NCBI GenBank assembly: GCA_033439265.1
Contig: JAVTVX010000027.1
Coordinates: 14,399,001 to 14,463,000 of the forward strand
Length of the DNA: 64,000 nt
Source: Dillenia suffruticosa
Taxonomy: Eukaryota > Streptophyta > Magnoliopsida > Dilleniales > Dilleniaceae
Direction: 5' to 3'
Positions within the stretch are counted from its first letter, which is position 1; every line of letters begins with the position of its first letter. Below the pieces are notes generated by a model. The model saw nothing but the letters and a program-made list of their open reading frames with translations, ran no database searches and was not told the DNA's origin. Shown here one piece after another: positions 24,790 through 36,950 of this stretch. A program made the position numbers and the translations under genes.

Positions 24790-26009
24790 AATCTGTGATT
24801 GAGTTTTTTTTTTTATTTTTCTATACACTTATCAATTTTGTTTTCAATTCTTTGATGCCTGTCATCGTCATCAGGTGTCTTAGCTTGTTTTTTCTTTCTT
24901 TTTGAAGATTCACCATGTTCAAATATGGATCTCAGAGATTCTTCATTTGCTCTTTTTGTAAATGGACAGCCTATTCCACCAAGTCCTTGAAATTTTCCTT
25001 TTCAAAAGGAATTATCTTTGCTTCTCCAGACATTATCATCAGAAATAGTTATTCTCATATGAGATACCATTGATTCTCCTAAAATTGATGGTTCTAGGAC
25101 AAGATCCTTTAAACATGAAAAATCAAATTCTTTGAACTCAAATAATCTCATTAGAATATTTCCATATGATTTGCTGCTCTTATTCCTATGAATGTGATTG
25201 ATCAAGACATTCACCATATCTATTTGTCTGTTCAGCAGTAGGGCAACCAAAATTCTACCATCTTCTACAGTTACAGTGGTAAAACTTCCATACCTTGGAA
25301 TGAGGGACATCAAAACAATCTTGTGTAGAATTCTAACAATGAGAGGAAAATCTTTTTCATACAAGTAACCTATTCTAGAGTTAGAATTTGCATGAAACAA
25401 CTTATAAACATCTCTTTTCTTCATGTTTTCAAGTTACTGATCATATGTCTATTTAAGTCCTAAACAATGAGCAATATTATTTTTGGTAATCTCAACTCTA
25501 ATACCCAATATTCTTGATCTCAAAATATCAGAATTTTCAGCATTTAAGTTCTTGTAGAAATCAAAGATTACCTTCCTTATGCATTTTCTATTGCTGTCAC
25601 ACAATCCAACACCTCCAATTCTCTCAAGAATAGTTCGCATATCCAAATCCATTTGCTTAAAATAGTTGAAATCTATGAACCTACAGGAACCAACTTCGAA
25701 CAAGATTGGATGTAATGGAGTGTAGGAAATTTGGATTCGAAGAGGTTAAAGAATCTGATTTTCTGAGAAGGTTTGATGGGTTTCTTGAGTTGAGTAATGA
25801 GTTTGATTTTCAGTTGATTGAGAATCAGAATCACGAGAGGTTTTTGAACTTGATCTAGGGTTCTGAGGATCATGATTGAAACGAAATCTTGAAGAATCAG
25901 AAATTAAAGAATCAGAACTTTGAGAATCAGAACTTAAGATGTTAATGTGTGAAGAAAATAGATTCTTTGTTGGTCTTCCCATAATTCTTGAAAATTTGCG
26001 TGTAGCCAT
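24790..26009 (-). pseudogene. Envelope-like ORF (putative plant transposon protein domain) of the SIRE element
   Basis: One reading frame runs from ATG 26,009 to about 24,790 with only a few stops: 25,746-25,748, 25,449-25,451, near 25,437, and 25,002-25,004, after which sense resumes. N-terminus (residues 1-85) is Ser/Thr/Gln-rich and begins MATRKFSRIMGRPTK. The middle (about 110-330) has FIDFNYFKQMDLD, FDFYKNLNAEN, LHKIVLMSLIPRYGSFTTV and MVNVLINHIH, matching the putative plant transposon protein domain found in envelope-like ORFs. The tail is basic then acidic (KRKKKQAKTPDDDDD) and ends in QRIENKIDKC, coiled-coil like. Position between RNase H and the PPT is that of the SIRE env-like gene. 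No convincing transmembrane segment was seen. Related copies lie at 39.07-40.62 kb and 58.7-59.97 kb. Confidence 0.75.
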
Positions 26010-26449
26010 TTTGGATTTGAAAATTGGGTTCTCTGTTAGGGGTTTTGAAGAGAGATAGGGATTGTTTGTTGTAGAGGCTCTATGCGTTCTATCAGCTTAA
26101 GCTCTATGTGCCAATTTTTTTAATTTAATTTTTAAAATGGAAAACACACTTCTATTTCATTTCTAATGTGCGCAAATCTTTCATTGTCTAAAGGTTTTGT
26201 AAAAATATCGACAAATTGATTTTGTATCTTTACATATTCCAAAATTATATCTCCATTTAAAACATGACCTCTAATAAAATGGTGCCTAATCTCTATGTGT
26301 TTTCATCTTGAATGATTTATGGGATTTTTGATAAAACAAATGACACTTGTATTGTTACATTTTATGACAATATTTTTATAATTTAATCCATAGTCTCTAA
26401 ATTGTTATTTTAACCATAAAATTTAAGCACAACAATTTTCTATTGAAAC

Positions 26450-27735
26450 ATATTCTGATTCGACTGTTGACAATGTAACTGAATTTTGTTTCTTAAATAC
26501 TCAACTTATGATTTTATCACCTAAAAATTGACAAGTAGCTGAGATACTTTTTCGATCAATTTTGCAACCGGCATAATTAGCATCCGAATATCTAATTAAT
26601 TCAAAATTTGAATTTTTGGGATACCATATTACTAAATTTTTTGTGATTATATATTTTAAAATTCTTTTGATGACTCTAAGATGAGATTTTTTAGATTTGT
26701 TTTGAAATCTAGTACACAAATATACACTAAATAAAATATCGGGTCTAGAAACGGTTAAGTATAACAATGATCCTATCATACTTCTATAGAGTTTTTCATT
26801 CACATCTTTTCCTTTTTCATCTAGATCTAATTTAATAAAAATAGATATGGGGGTATTAACATATTTCGAATTTTCCATATCAACTTTTTTAATTAATTTT
26901 TTGCATACTTTTACTAACTTATAAATATACCATGAGAACATTATTTAATGTACAATCCAAGAAAGAAATTTAATTCACCTATCATTAACATTTCAAATTC
27001 ACCATTCATGATATTGCTAAAATCATCACACAAATGTTCATTTGTAGATTCAAACACAATATTATCAACATATATTAAAACAACAAGAATATTATCATTA
27101 ATATGTTTGATAAATAAAGTAGCGTCTACATTTCCCTTTTTGAAATTATTTTTCATAAGATATTCACTTAGCCTATCATATCATACTTTTGGTGATTGTT
27201 TTAGACCATACAATACTTTTTGTAATTTATAGATATAATCTTCCTTATTATATTTTTCAAAACCGGATAGTTGACTAACATATATTTTTTCTTTTATGTA
27301 ACCATTTAAAAATACACTCTTAATATCCATTTGATATAATTTAAAAATTTTAAAACATGCAAAAGTTAAAAATAGTCGTATTGTCTCTAATTTAGCAACG
27401 AGTGTAAAAGTTTCATCATAGTCAATTCCTTCCTCTTGTGAATATCTTTTTATAACTAGTCTAGTTTTGTTTTTTTACAACATTTCCATTTTCATCCAAT
27501 TTATTTCGAAAAATCTATTTAGTTCTAATTTTGATTTATCTTTAGGTTTCGGTTCTAAAGTCCAAACATTGTTTCTTTTAAATTGATTTAATTTTTCTTG
27601 CATACCTTCTATCCAGCTTTCATCTTCTACAGTTTCTTCTATGGTTTTCGGTTCTATGGTAGAGATTAATGAGAATTGATTTTTAATATTTTTATAATTT
27701 GATCTAGTTTGTATTCCTTTACTTACATCTCCCAT
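26450..27735 (-). pseudogene. Copia RT and RNase H, first SIRE element
   Basis: The RT N-terminal part (27,735-27,475) has the ESWIEGMQEKLNQFKRNNVW segment. The catalytic region near 27,090 reads IYVDNIVF, so the YVDD box has its second Asp changed to Asn. RNase H (26,941-26,450) has YRSMIGSLLYLTVSRPDI and SDANYAGCKIDRKS, typical of this lineage. Stops and frameshifts separate the pieces (near 26,940, 27,160 and 27,475). Reverse transcription from this copy is not expected. Confidence 0.9.
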
Positions 27736-27899
27736 TATATCATTAGGTGAATGAATAGGTAAGAATTTTCAAATTCTAACTATTTCCTCTCTTTGATCAT
27801 TTTGACTTATTTTATTTTCATCATCTTGTTTTGCATTTTATTTTTTAAAGGGGATTTCAATTTGTATAACATGATTATCTTTCATTCTACTTTTTGAAA

Positions 27900-28720
27900 T
27901 TCATTTTTAATGAAACTTAACATTTATTGTTTTTTTAAAACTCTATAACTCTTGTTATTTAACGAATAATTTAGAAATATTTCTTCAATGACTTTTTCAT
28001 CAAATTTACCTCTAATATTCATACTATTTTTCAGAATAAAGTATGTGCATCCAAATATATGAAAATATGAGATATTTAGTTTTCTTCCTTTAAAAATTTC
28101 ATAGGGGGTTTTGTTTGTCATAGGGTTTGTGTATACTCTATTTATTATATAACATGCTATAGATGCGGTTTCGTCTCAAAAATATTTTCCTATACTACTA
28201 TCATTTAATATGGTTCTAATCATTTCTTAAATAATTCTATTTTTATGTTTGACTATCCCATTTTGTTGTGGTGTGTAAGGTGTTGAAAAATTTGATTTAT
28301 TCCCTTTTTATTACAATAGTTTATAAATTCTAAATTATCAAATTCTTTTCCATGGTTGGTTCTTAGACTAACTATTTTAAAATTTTTTCATTTTGAATTT
28401 TCTTTGTAAAAATTTTAAAGGATTCAAAAGTTTTATTTTTGTGAGTTAAAAATAAAATCTAAGTGAATATAGAAAAATCATCTACAATAACTAGTCTATA
28501 TTTGTTTCCTCCAAAACTTAGATTCCTAATCGGTCCAAATAAATCCATATGCAACATTTCTAGTGGTTTAGATGTGGAAATGTGATCTTTACTTTTAAAT
28601 AATATTTTTACTTGTTTGTTTAAACAGCATGTATTACATGTTATAGGTTCTTTTAATGAAAATTTAGAAATTTCTCTAACCATATTTTTTTTGGACAATT
28701 TTTCTAATTACTTGAAATTT
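27900..28720 (-). pseudogene. Copia integrase, first SIRE element
   Basis: The upstream zinc-binding end and core begin in 28,698-28,459 with CNTCCLNKQ and MLHMDLFGPIRNLSFGGNKY. The core continues through broken frames (QQNGIV-type region near 28,270). The C-terminal part at 28,121-27,924 has KTPYEIFKGRKLNISYFHIF and GCTYFI. Several stops. Confidence 0.88.
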
Positions 28721-28839
28721 ATGTGACCTAATTTTTTATGTCATATAAAAATGTCATTATTTAAGGACATTAAACAATTTTCTTTTAAATTATTTAATAT
28801 TGTAGAGTCTCTATATAAATATTGTATAATCTTTTTCCT

Positions 28840-29165
28840 TCAAAAATTTATTCATACGACTCATTATCAAACACTATGCATTTATCACTTTTAAATAACA
28901 CATTGTAACTTAAACCACACAATTGACTTACACTCAACAAATTATGTATCAATTTATCAACAAAAAACACATTTTTTATAGAGGTAGATTTTATACCTAC
29001 AGTGTCTTTTCTAATTATTTTTTCTTTTTTGATTGTCTCCAAACGTCACCACTCCATGGTTTCTTCTTTCGAGATTCTTGAACAATGAGCCATCACCGGT
29101 CATATGTTTTGAGTATCCGCTATCAACATACCATTTTTCTTTGATTTTTGCCTCTTGTTCCTACA
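28840..29165 (-). pseudogene. Copia protease and GAG-pre-integrase, first SIRE element
   Basis: WYVDSGYSKHMTGD near 29,130-29,090 is the aspartic protease active-site block (DSG). Downstream, FFVDKLIHNLLSVSQLCG (29,042-28,848) is the next conserved block. Frame breaks occur between them. Confidence 0.85.
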
Positions 29166-30800
29166 CATAAAGAAAAACCATTATCTGTTCTTGAGAACCC
29201 AAACATATTTAGGTCTTTTGAAGACAAACTTGTATATGAATTAAATTTGCTTTGATGAGTACTAAGTTTGTTCAAAAAACAACTTCTATCAAAATGACCA
29301 ATTTTATGACATATGTAGCAAGAACCAATATTATTTTTATTTTTTGCATAATAAGGTTTATAACTGAAATAATTATGCATATTACTAAATTTATTATATT
29401 CAAATCTAGAATAAAATTTTTCTGTAAAAGTTTGATTTCTGCCTAAGACTTCTATGGGTTGGTCTATGAGTGTTTCTATATGAACTTCTATATGGTATTT
29501 TGTGATATTTTTCTACAATTTGTGAAAAATTTCTGTGCATATTTTGTGCAGATTGTGAGGGAGTTTTATGCAGGTTTTGTACAGTTTGCTGGATAATTTT
29601 TGAACCAAAACTTTGATATTTTTGTGCAGACTTTTGTATGGTTCTGTTAGCATTTTCTGCAAACTTATTTTCAGTTCTAATGGTTTCATTTTCAAAGTTC
29701 AACAAGTCCTTGGTTTGTCTAAATAAATCTTTCTCATTTTCTAATATGCCAACTTTATTTTTCAGTTATGAAATTATACTTAACAAGTTATCAGATTTAA
29801 CAATATCAAATTAATTTTTAGAGATTATCTCATCCTTTGCCATAAGACAAAAATTAACTTATTCTGATGTTTCTGAACTTTCATCATTTGAATCCTCATT
29901 TTATGAATCACTCCATGTGATTATCATTGTTTTGCTTTTTTCTTGAATGCTTCAATCTTTTTCAGCAGCACTGGACACTCATATTTAATGTGTCCCTTCT
30001 TTTTGCACTCATAACAGATTTTTTCATCATTCTATTCTGTTTTTTTTGCTGTCCTTTCCTGCACTAAGTTTAAACTTTTGTGAGTTCTGAAAGTTGTTAG
30101 ATTTAAAACCTTTTTTATCCTTTTTCTTGAAGACATGGGAGAGCTTTTTGGCCAGCATGCTAATATCTTGATCACTGCTATCATCTTCTGTAGAATCTTC
30201 ATTCTCTTCAGCAGCAAATACAATAGATTTCTTCTTGTTTCAGATTCAGCAATGTGAAATATTTCAGTTTCATAGGATATCAATTTTTCTCTTAGTTTAT
30301 TGAGAGATAGCTTGTTCAAGTTTTAGGCTTCCTCAATAGCAGTTTTCTTAGCATCCCAGGTTCTTGACAATACTCGAAGAACCTTTCTCACTTGATCAGA
30401 ATCTGAAATCTTTTTTCTAAGAGAATCAAGTTAATTAGTAATTATAGAAAATCTATTGAACATGTCTTTTACACTTTCTCTTTGCTGAAAACGAAAGAGT
30501 TCACATTCTTGCATTAACAAGTTGATTCGAGTCTCTTTTACAGTGTTGGTTCCTTCATGTGTAATACACAATCTATCCCAGATTTTTTTTGCTGTTGCAT
30601 ATGAAGAAATTAAGTTAAACTCAGTTGGTGAGATAGCACATAAAAGTAAGTGTTTAACACGAGAATTAATAGACATTTTTCTTTTGTCATCCTCTGTGAT
30701 AATGGGTAATTTTACTTCTACATTTTCAAAATTATCACTTCTCAAGCCTCATAAGCAGTGGCTTGAATGAATGTCTCCATCCTACATTTCCAATGGAAAA
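29166..30800 (-). pseudogene. Copia gag, first SIRE element
   Basis: The UBN2-type gag domain is readable at 30,745-30,431 (HLLLCAISPTEFNLISSYAT, AKKIWDRLCITHEGT). The Lys-rich part at 30,319-30,032 leads to a CX2CX4HX4C knuckle CYECKKKGHIKYEC at about 30,020-29,978. A second knuckle, CYICHKIGHFDRSC, sits at about 29,325-29,280, just before the protease. Between them is a low-complexity Gln/Asn/Lys region (29,705-29,406). In-frame stops are present. Two separated knuckles occur in this lineage. Confidence 0.85.
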
Positions 30801-30920
30801 AGTTTACACCATCGAAATATGGTATCCTGTTTACGGACTGACCATAGTTATAGGGAAAAACCATGGATTAAACACTCTAAAGAGGTCTCTTTAATGGAGT
30901 AGAGATCCAGCAGAGAACTA

Positions 30921-30932
30921 GCTCTGATATCA
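30921..30932 (-). other. Primer binding site (tRNA-iMet), first SIRE element
   Basis: The minus strand reads TGATATCAGAGC two bases after the 5' LTR; the plant initiator-Met PBS is TGGTATCAGAGC, so there is one mismatch. Confidence 0.88.
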
Positions 30933-30934
30933 AT

Positions 30935-32567
30935 TGTTGGTCCCAAAGACAACTAAGAAAGGGGGTTGAATTGGTTGTTTAAAATTGACTTTTCAAATTT
31001 TTATCTAACTCCACTTAGATCTAAGTAAATCTATGGTCAATCTATAGAAAATATAGCAAAAATAAATGAGAGAGTAAGGAGACAAATCTTGTTTATAGTG
31101 GTTTGACCTTATGCCTACATCCACTCTTCTAGCCAAGCAAGTCGGGCTCTAGCAATCTGCTAGTTTCCACAATGATCCATAACAAAAATAGATATCTACT
31201 TGTTGACTTCTGATCTTCACACCATGAAGATCGTTTCGTCTAACGTCTAACAATGGAAGACAAATCACACAAAGTTCAATCAAAGGTTACAAAATATGAA
31301 AATGTAAATGTGATTGTAGCAGGATTTTTCTTGATCTTTTGGTACTTTGAGTCTCAAAATGACACTCTTTCTTGCCACTCACGTTCTCTGTTCTCACACC
31401 ATAAAAAACCTGCTAATAGCTGCTGCATTTGATAGCAAAGTGACTCAACAAATAGCAATAAAAATTCCCCAGAGTTACTGCAACTACTTCAGCAATAGTC
31501 CCTGAAAAATAGTCTTCAAATTCTCTTGAAATTTGATATTTACTGAGAGCAAATATTTTTCTCCTAAAATTTAAACCTCCCTATAACATATTCAAGAGTT
31601 GTTTTTATTATATCCAAAAGATTGATTTTTCAAAAAATTCAAAACTTACTCCAGAAAATCTACTCCTAATTCTGAATTTTTCAGAACAACTAACTAATTT
31701 TGCCTATTTATTTCTCCAGCAAAATCTCAAGGTAAATGTGCCATAAATCATTATATTTGCTGTTTAATTGTAGTCTTATAACGTAGCGCAATCAAATTCA
31801 AACATCCAAGGCAAGTGGTGAAGTTATCGAAGGCCAAATATCACTTGACAGTCATAATTTGATACACAATTCTGTTATGAAAAATGAGTAACTAGCAAAC
31901 TTGCAGCTGATTTTTCTCCAACATATCCGTAAGATATTTGAACCATAAATGCTTGAGAATAAAGTTACGTACACCTTCTTTAAAATATAATTTTCGGTTT
32001 TGGAAATATTTCAGCACATAAGAAGATGTGACTATCCAAACATGTCCAAATGATCACATTTCAACACTTAGATTTCTAAGTGGTGGAATATGAATTATCC
32101 TCATATTGGGGAATATTTTTATGTACATCTAGGATCAATTATAGGTTAAGCGTAGTACCCAAACTATACTTACCCAAACATAATTTTCGGTTTTGGAAAT
32201 ATTTCAACACATAAGAAGATGTGACTATCCAAACATGTCCAAATGATCATATTTCAACACTTAAAAAGATTTCTAAGTGGTGGAATATGAATTATCCTCA
32301 TGTTGGGGTATTTTTTTATGTATATCTACGATCAATTATAGGTTAAGTATAGTACCCAAACTATACTTACCTTGCTGGCCGGGTGTTCTACAGATATCAT
32401 AAAATTTTACTTTTATGAGCAAATAACTCTTACTTCTATGATTGATTCTATGACTGGTTCTATCACTTTTATATTGAATAAAAAATTCTGTACACTAAAT
32501 AAATTGATTAGAACCACATAAGAGATTTTGTTATCATCAAAATTGAGGAGACAACAATTTCTTAACA
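30935..32567 (-). repeat. 5' LTR of the first SIRE-type element
   Basis: Plus-strand ends are TGTTGGTCCC..TTAACA. A segment of about 190 bp beginning CATAATTTTCGG is tandemly duplicated (about 31,985-32,175 and 32,175-32,370) only in this LTR, so it is longer than its partner. Promoter function would lie here in the minus orientation. Confidence 0.9.
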
Positions 32568-33598
32568 ATGGTTAGTTTAATAGTAAATGTTATTATACTT
32601 TTATCATGAGAGACAAATAATTTTATTATCTTTCACATCCATTATTATAATAGTATATATTACTATTTTATAATAAATGTTATTATATTTTATTGTAGTT
32701 ATATGGTAAATGTTACTAAATATTATTATTTGTTAATTCGACTATTGTGGTTAGATTAATAGTAAATATTATCATCCTTTTATCATGAGAGATAAATAAA
32801 TTTACTATATTTAACATCCGTTATTGTAATAGTAAATGTTACTATTTTATAGTAAATATTATATATTTTATTGTGATTACATAGTAAATGTTATTATATC
32901 TTATTATCCGTTAATTTGACTATTGTATTTAGTTTAATAGTAAATGTTACTATCCTTTTATTATAAGAGACAAATAAATTTACTAATTTTCACATCTGTT
33001 ATTATAATAGTAAATATTACTATTTTATAGTAAATATTATTATATTTTATTGTGGTTACATAGTAAATGTTACTATATTTTATTATCTGTTAATTCGACT
33101 ATTGTGTTAATTTAATAGTAAATTTTACTATCCTTTCATTGTGAAAGACAAATAAATTTACTATTTTTCACATCCGTTATTATAATAGTATGCTACTATT
33201 TTATAGTAATATTACTATATTTTATTATGATTTCATAGTAAATATTACTATATTTTATTATTTGTTAATATAACTATTGTGGTTAGCTTAAAAGTAAATG
33301 TTACTATCCTTTTATTATAAGAGATAAATAATTTTATTATCTTTCACATCCGTTATTATAATAGTATATGTTACTATTTTATAGTAAATATTACTATATT
33401 TTATTATGATTATATCGTAAATGTTACTATATTTTATTATTTTTTAATTTGATTATTGTGGTTATGTTACTATATTTTATTATGAAAAACAAATAAATTT
33501 ACTATTTTTCACATCCGTTATTATAATAGTAAATATTACTATTTTAGTTTTTTATAGTAAATGTTATTGATTTATAGTAAACGTTACTATTTTATAGT
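32568..33598. repeat. ~178-bp AT-rich tandem array, right portion
   Basis: Landmarks of the type GAGACAAATAAATTTAC recur at about 32,607, 32,786, 32,966, 33,142, 33,318 and 33,484 (spacing 166-180 bp), about six units. Each unit holds the words CATCCGTTATTATAATAGTA and several TAGTAAATGTTACTA near-palindromes. With the left portion about eight to nine units existed before the retroelement inserted. Confidence 0.88.
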
Positions 33599-33599
33599 A

Positions 33600-33905
33600 T
33601 GTAAGAATGCATGCACACGCCTAGACGGCAGTGCCGTCGGGCGGGTGGCTGTGCCGGGCGTGCAATAATGCTTGCGTGCTCAGGCCTGGACGGCTGTGCC
33701 GTGGAGTCTAGCGCGACTGTACCGCGGAGGCCAGCGCTGCTGTGCCGCTGGTGCAATAATGCATGCGTTGATATGCCTGGATGGCTGTACCGCAGAGGCC
33801 AGCGCAGATTTGCCACGCATGTGAGAATGGATGCGTGTGTACGCCTGCACTGCTGTACCGCGAGGATCGGTGTCACTGTACCGTGTAGACATTATCGCGT
33901 GCATT
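33600..33905. repeat. GC-rich minisatellite, about four units
   Basis: Units begin near 33,603, 33,661, 33,749 and 33,820 with GCAATAATGCATGCGT-type words, followed by GCCTGGACGGCTGTGCCG-type words. It abuts the AT-rich array without transition. Open frames on both strands are composition effects. Confidence 0.8.
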
Positions 33906-34197
33906 GTTTTGAAAATTGAATTATATTACATATACATTTGATGTGTAATAAATGTGATAAATTTGGTATAGGTGGTCTGGATTGTGGTAAATTTAGTGGA
34001 TTGTGAGTGTGATAAACTCACTAAGATGAGTAAGTATAGTGTTTGATTCATATGTAAAATGATTAGTTAAGATGAATACTTAGTGTAGTATTTGATTCAT
34101 ATCGCATGTTGGCATGGTGGAGAAGAAAAAATGATTTGTATTGATATTGAACACCTGATTCATCCTTCATTCAGCCTATTTTGACTCATCCTGGGTC
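33906..34197. other. AT-rich spacer
   Basis: Repeated TTTGATTCATAT-type words near 34,041 and 34,092; no gene. Confidence 0.4.
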
Positions 34198-36950
34198 TTA
34201 TTTATCATTTGATGGTAGGATTATAGGAGAAGAAAAAATTCTTTTATTGAAATTGAATTTGAGCTGAGAAAAACCAATGATTACAATGTTGAAAAAAATG
34301 ATTACAATTTGAAATTTAAGAGATTCACAATTTTTGTTTTCCTTTGTGCATTTTCCTTTCTTCTTCTGATTATCGTCGAATTTTTTTTTCCTTGCTTGCT
34401 CCATCTTCGCTATAATTTCAAAACGAACAATATTACGGTGAGACATGAGAAATTTGAGAAAATATTCTTTTCTCAACAAATTAAGATCCTGCAATAAATC
34501 AATTATAAAACCATAAGCAGATAAATATAATATATGAGAATACCAAAATAAGAAAACAGTCACAGACAACTTACTTCTTAAGTGGGTAAACTTATAATCA
34601 TGCCCAGTTCTCATATTTCCAAAAATCTCATAACAAAAATTTCACAATCATTTCTGCATATAAAAATTATAGAAATATTTTTAGATAATGTCTAAAATAA
34701 AAATTATAAAGTCTAAAGTCTAAAGTCACAGTTTAAAAAGACGTAGCATGAGTAATTAAACTTATCTTATATTAATCTTACGTGTTAAGCTGTTGTGGAA
34801 CTTGAACAAGCACAATCTGAAAGATAATGAAAGAATTTTCATAACTCTTCTCAATACTATCTTTTTGCAAGACAAAAATGAAAAATTTATCGTTGAACCA
34901 ATTTAAAATTTTAATATATAAATATAATAAATAAAATTACCATAAAACTTTGTAGGTCATAATCTTCATTGCGTCTAAAGCAAGATTCTGAGTCTAAAAT
35001 ATACAAAATTTGCTCCGCCAAATGAAAAGCATAACAAAACCAATATTGTTTGAAAATTACAGGAATAAAAACCTGCAATCAAAATAGAAAAGTAGAATAA
35101 TATATTTAGAAATGTATATGTTTAATAGAAATGTATGTCTTTGACGTAAATAACTCACTAAGTCATAGAAACGAAAATCAAATCTAAGTGCTTTTTGCGA
35201 CAACCAACTCTCAATTGTAGAAAATGCCTACTAGGTTTTATTGCTTTTGATTTCTTGTTTTGTCTTAAAGGACATCTATTAAGAGAGGAAAAAAATATGA
35301 AATATGTGAGAATATAGAGAATTAAAAATAAGTATAAAGGAATAGAAAAAAGGAAATATGTTACCAATATAAAAAATAAAACATTGATAATTACAATATA
35401 TTGTATTATGTATATATGCATATATTAATAAGATGTGCTCCTTATACTCATTTGGTGGAGTAGTATCTTTCTCGAATAATGGAAAAAGAGGGCAGGAGTT
35501 GATGGAATAGGAAAGAATACGAATGATGAAATATATACATAAATATTTCTTACCGAAAACCATAATGGCAGAACGCATCTAGACATGTTGGTGTTGAGGA
35601 AACGGATGTAGCATTCTATAGTCTAAAATAATATATAATTTCATAATCATAATATAATGATCGTAAAATTAAAAAAAAAGTAGCAATAAATTTATAAATT
35701 CATACCAGTGTCCCAATCCAATGAGAGGGAAGCAATTCATAAGCATTACTCCACAACATGTAACTTCCAAAAATATTACACAAAATTATTCTATCAAATA
35801 TCATAAAATTTGAAATAAGATGTATGACAATCAAAGATCAGATAGCATAAACGACCAACAACAAAAATGTTAAATGGAAAATTTGCACACTTGCTTTGCA
35901 TTATTTTTTATGACTTTTCGTCCATAGAAAATCCAAACAGTTTCTTCTTTCTCTAAAAAATTCCTAAAGTTAGCAAAGGGAAAATGAGAAGTTGTGTATT
36001 TCTTCATTTTCTTCATTTCACTTGATGTATTGATAACTTCATATATTTCAGGATTTGCATCCTCATCTTCGTCATCATCTTCATCTTTATCTCACCTCTC
36101 ATCATCTTCAAAAAGCCTATCCTTCTGTGGCTTCAATACCACCTTTCCTTTCCCCAACTTCTTTTGTTTCTTTGCCCCCTTCCCTTCTTCATTCTCTTTT
36201 TGTTTCTCTTCTTCATCTACATCCTCTATATCATTGTCATCATCTTTATCATCATCTTCCGAGCATAATCGATTGAACATATCAATTGCATTTGGAGTAG
36301 CTTGGAGTGAATTTGAATAGACTCCGCGAAGAACTTTTTAAGTTTCTCTTTAATGCCTTTCTATAAAAAAAGAGATGGTGAAATTGAGATAATGATAAGT
36401 TTGCATTGACACACTTACACAGACGGGTGCTTTTAAGGAAGTTTACCTTCAATTTTTGGCCCTGAATTTTGTCTTCATCAGCTTTTGATTCAACACTAGT
36501 TTCTTTTTTCAGAGACAACAAACCCTAGCAACAAGTTGATGAAATATATTGATGACATATATTGAATGAATATATAAACACGTAATTATTTATAGAGAAT
36601 ATTGATGATTGATTTCACTATATATAAAGTGATCTTTAACTTATATTCACACGCTCAAATCCAAGCTTCAATGCAAAGACATTTTTCCATAGGTTCAAAT
36701 CTCATGACAAATTCTTCACTTAATTTTCTACTTAGTGTGTCACATCTAAGTTTCAAAAGTTTCCCGAATTCCATATTTTGTACAATAACTTTCACTCATC
36801 AGTCAAGATAGAAAATAATTCCTTCAGTTGTCTAGGAGAGCACATTGTTAGAATGGGCATTGTTTCTGTCATATTCCTCCTTACGCTATCTATTTTTTGA
36901 AACTTCTCCTGATTTTCATGTTCTTTCCAATTCTTGGTCTATTCACAAAG
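34198..36950 (-). pseudogene. ULP1-type C48 SUMO protease, multi-exon, decayed
   Basis: Read from right to left: an N-terminal segment near 36,870-36,650 (CSPRQLKELFSIL, FGKLLKLRCDTL), as in plant transposon-borne ULP1-like proteins. An acidic/Lys-rich linker follows (36,535-36,090; EDDDKDDDNDIEDVDEEE). Then exon-like pieces with GT..AG borders: about 35,810-35,707 (SNAYELLPSHWIG), 35,070-34,950 (VFIPVIFKQYW, then ILDSES), a short piece near 34,790, about 34,660-34,575 (NDCEIFVMRFLE), and a last exon from about 34,495 to 34,198 with a Lys-rich tail. The catalytic Cys (34,644-34,646) and the Asp region survive, but the His of the HW pair is Tyr (35,043-35,045). Stops and frameshifts occur. Such genes remove SUMO; plant MULE and CACTA elements often carry them. 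Confidence 0.72.

Larger units (their letters stand above)
22660..32567 (-). mobile_element. SIRE-lineage Ty1/copia retrotransposon with envelope-like ORF, 9.9 kb
   Basis: Two long related LTRs (22,660-24,058 and 30,935-32,567), a target duplication ATGGT (22,655-22,659 and 32,568-32,572), a PBS to initiator Met tRNA and a purine tract delimit a full-length minus-strand element. Internal order read from right to left is gag, protease, integrase, RT-RNase H (copia order) and then an envelope-like ORF before the 3' LTR. Long LTRs, ~10 kb size and a 3' extra ORF are the hallmarks of SIRE/Sireviruses. All coding parts carry stops or shifts. In the first 110 bp the LTRs differ at 9 positions, all transitions, so it is an old insertion. 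Confidence 0.93.

Noticed and set aside
32557-32561. Taking the first SIRE element's right end at ACAACA (32,556)
   Set aside because: No target duplication results; moving the end to TTAACA at 32,567 gives ATGGT on both sides and restores the flanking array.
35994-36320. Ser-rich 108-codon plus-strand frame
   Set aside because: Antisense of the acidic linker of the minus-strand ULP1 pseudogene.
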